Assembly (NCBI GenBank): GCA_027017025.1
Contig: JALURH010000052.1
Location: 1 to 5,557 of the forward strand
DNA: 5,557 nt
Direction: 5' to 3'
Source: Thermofilaceae archaeon
GTDB taxonomy: Archaea; Thermoproteota; Thermoprotei; Thermofilales; Thermofilaceae
The stretch's first letter is position 1; the number at the start of each line of letters is the position of its first letter. This document shows positions 4,911 through 5,557 of this stretch, in pieces. A program made the translations under genes and the position numbers. The notes beneath the pieces were generated by a model that was not told where the DNA came from, ran no database searches, and saw only the letters and a list, made by a program, of their open reading frames with translations.

Positions 4911-4920
4911 GTTATAAAAA
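4911..4920 (-). promoter_or_regulatory. TATA box of the NDH-2-like gene (leaderless)
   Basis: On the minus strand it reads GTTTTTATAAC-like, centred near 4916. The expected start site is about 4890, next to the A of the ATG at 4889, so the message should be leaderless. No Shine-Dalgarno is present, which agrees. A neighbouring GTATAAAGG (4921-4929) is a second possible box. Confidence 0.5.
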
Positions 4921-4932
4921 CCTTTATACGAT

Positions 4933-4956
4933 AGATACTACCATATGGTAGTATCT
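4933..4956. promoter_or_regulatory. Perfect 24-bp palindrome upstream of the NDH-2-like promoter
   Basis: The half-site AGATACTACCAT is followed at once by its exact reverse complement, with no spacer and no mismatch. It starts about 13 bp upstream of the TATA box, where an archaeal activator, or a repressor blocking BRE access, would bind. It lies 80 bp beyond the 3' end of the SDR gene and is not followed by a T-run on the minus strand, so a terminator role is less likely. Confidence 0.6.
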
Positions 4957-4984
4957 TTCCTAGTTAAATATTTTTTGGATCTCT

Positions 4985-4997
4985 TATTTATATAAAT
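4985..4997. promoter_or_regulatory. Symmetrical TATA-like element between SDR and NDH-2-like genes
   Basis: The core TTTATATAAA reads the same on both strands and is flanked by A/T. On the minus strand it could start a transcript near 4965 with a leader of about 75 nt containing the 24-bp palindrome, as a second promoter for the NDH-2-like gene. On the plus strand it would face into the SDR 3' end. Position and sequence are the only support. Confidence 0.2.
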
Positions 4998-5035
4998 TTT
5001 AGGTACAGTTACACGTATACTATAGATCTAGATTA

Positions 5036-5557
5036 CTAAAACAGTGATTTTAGTAAACCACCATCTACTGGTATTGAAGCTCCATTTATGTAAGAGGAGT
5101 ATTTACTAAGTAGGAAGGCAACAGCATAGCCTATGTCCTCTGGCTTACCTATCCTACCGACAGGAATCTCTCTGGAAAATTCCTCCAATACTTCGTTGAG
5201 GGATTTCTGTTCCCGGCTAGCTCTATCCCTAGCTAGTTGTATAACTCTATCGGTGAGTATGTAGCCTGGCATAATAGCGTTGACCCTAATTCCCTGGGGG
5301 CCAAGCTCTCTAGCAAGTGTTTTAACTAGACCGTGTATAGAGACCCTAAGGGTGTTAGATAAAGCTATATTCGGTATAGGCTCCTTGACAGCTATACTTG
5401 TGGAGAAAACTATAGACGCATTACTTGATTTCTTCAAGTAGGGTAGGGAGTAGTATGTAATCCATACTGCACTAAATATGAGTAGTTTTGCACCATACTC
5501 CCAGTCCTCTAAGCTGAGCTCGGAGAAGTACCCAGGTTTTGGTGGTCCAGTAACGTA
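5036..5557 (-). CDS. SDR-family protein, C-terminal 173 residues (BKR-like, degenerate catalytic site)
   Basis: The frame is open to the right edge, so the 5' end is outside the window; the TTG at 5437 is internal, not a start. The visible part begins YVTGPPKPGYFSELSLEDW, which corresponds to the mid-domain 'TGGPkpG.f.els.edW'. It continues with SIVFSTS (catalytic-Ser strand), NIALSNTLRVSIHGLVKTLARELGPQGIRVNAIMPGYILTDRV, IPVGRIGKPEDIGYAVAFLLS and YINGASIPVDGG, all standard C-terminal SDR elements. The Tyr and Lys of YxxxK are replaced by S67 and R71 of the fragment (codons 5357-5359 and 5345-5347). This matches the ketoacyl-reductase-like SDR subgroup that includes Aeropyrum APE0912 and lacks the standard tetrad. 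About 90 N-terminal residues, with the cofactor-binding glycines, are missing. Substrate is unknown. It lies on the same strand as the NDH-2-like gene but is separated by a 146-bp gap with its own promoter signals. Confidence 0.85.
   Translation of the reverse strand, partial: YVTGPPKPGYFSELSLEDWEYGAKLLIFSAVWITYYSLPYLKKSSNASIVFSTSIAVKEPIPNIALSNTLRVSIHGLVKTLARELGPQGIRVNAIMPGYILTDRVIQLARDRASREQKSLNEVLEEFSREIPVGRIGKPEDIGYAVAFLLSKYSSYINGASIPVDGGLLKSLF

Noticed and set aside
1928..4938. ATAGATAC-like motif shared by the promoter inverted repeat near 1929 and the palindrome near 4931
   Set aside because: Only about 8 AT-rich bases match, and the symmetry centres differ; chance is sufficient.
5036..5437. 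A 133-aa SDR gene starting at TTG 5437
   Set aside because: The frame stays open to the window edge with 40 more residues that fit the SDR family, so TTG 5437 is internal.
1..5557. CRISPR array, tRNA, rRNA or insertion sequence
   Set aside because: No regular spaced repeats, no tRNA arm motifs and no transposase or terminal repeats are visible.

Overview
The window looks like chromosomal DNA of a hyperthermophilic crenarchaeon (Thermoproteota, probably Desulfurococcales-like). The evidence is AT-rich DNA with AGG/AGA arginine and ATA isoleucine codons, archaeal TATA boxes placed so that some messages would begin at or a few bases before the start codon, GTG/TTG starts, a Shine-Dalgarno that mirrors the archaeal 16S tail (GGTGAT), and protein types typical of this group. 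The lineage is an inference from style and was not checked by search.

Layout, left to right. (1) 1-243 (+) is the C-terminal end of a probable minimal nucleotidyltransferase-type protein. (2) 322-1359 (-) encodes a 345-aa regulator that looks like two winged-helix plus ligand-domain units in tandem. (3) 1404-1446 is a TATA box followed by two evenly spaced ACCC-N6-GGGT boxes, ahead of a possible 45-aa membrane peptide (1492-1629, +). (4) 1630-1963 is an unusually long non-coding stretch with repeated palindromic AACATGTT boxes, ending in an 8+8 bp inverted repeat at the start of a V4R-like small-ligand-binding protein (about 1977-2381, +). (5) 2432-2976 (-) is a two-gene unit: a 40-aa very basic peptide whose stop overlaps the GTG of a retropepsin-like (clan AA) protein in which the catalytic DTG is NSG. 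(6) 3113-3709 (+) is a membrane-anchored DUF411 metal-binding protein, divergent from unit 5. (7) 3756-4889 (-) is a type II NADH dehydrogenase-like flavoprotein with a probable leaderless promoter and a perfect 24-bp palindrome just upstream. (8) 5036-5557 (-) is the C-terminal 173 residues of an SDR-family protein lacking the YxxxK catalytic pair. It runs off the right edge.

The genes do not form one obvious pathway. The flavoprotein and DUF411 protein suggest membrane redox and metal (copper) handling. The most unusual material is the translationally coupled small basic peptide plus inactivated protease-fold pair, the operator-like double box beside the duplicated regulator, and the 24-bp palindrome.
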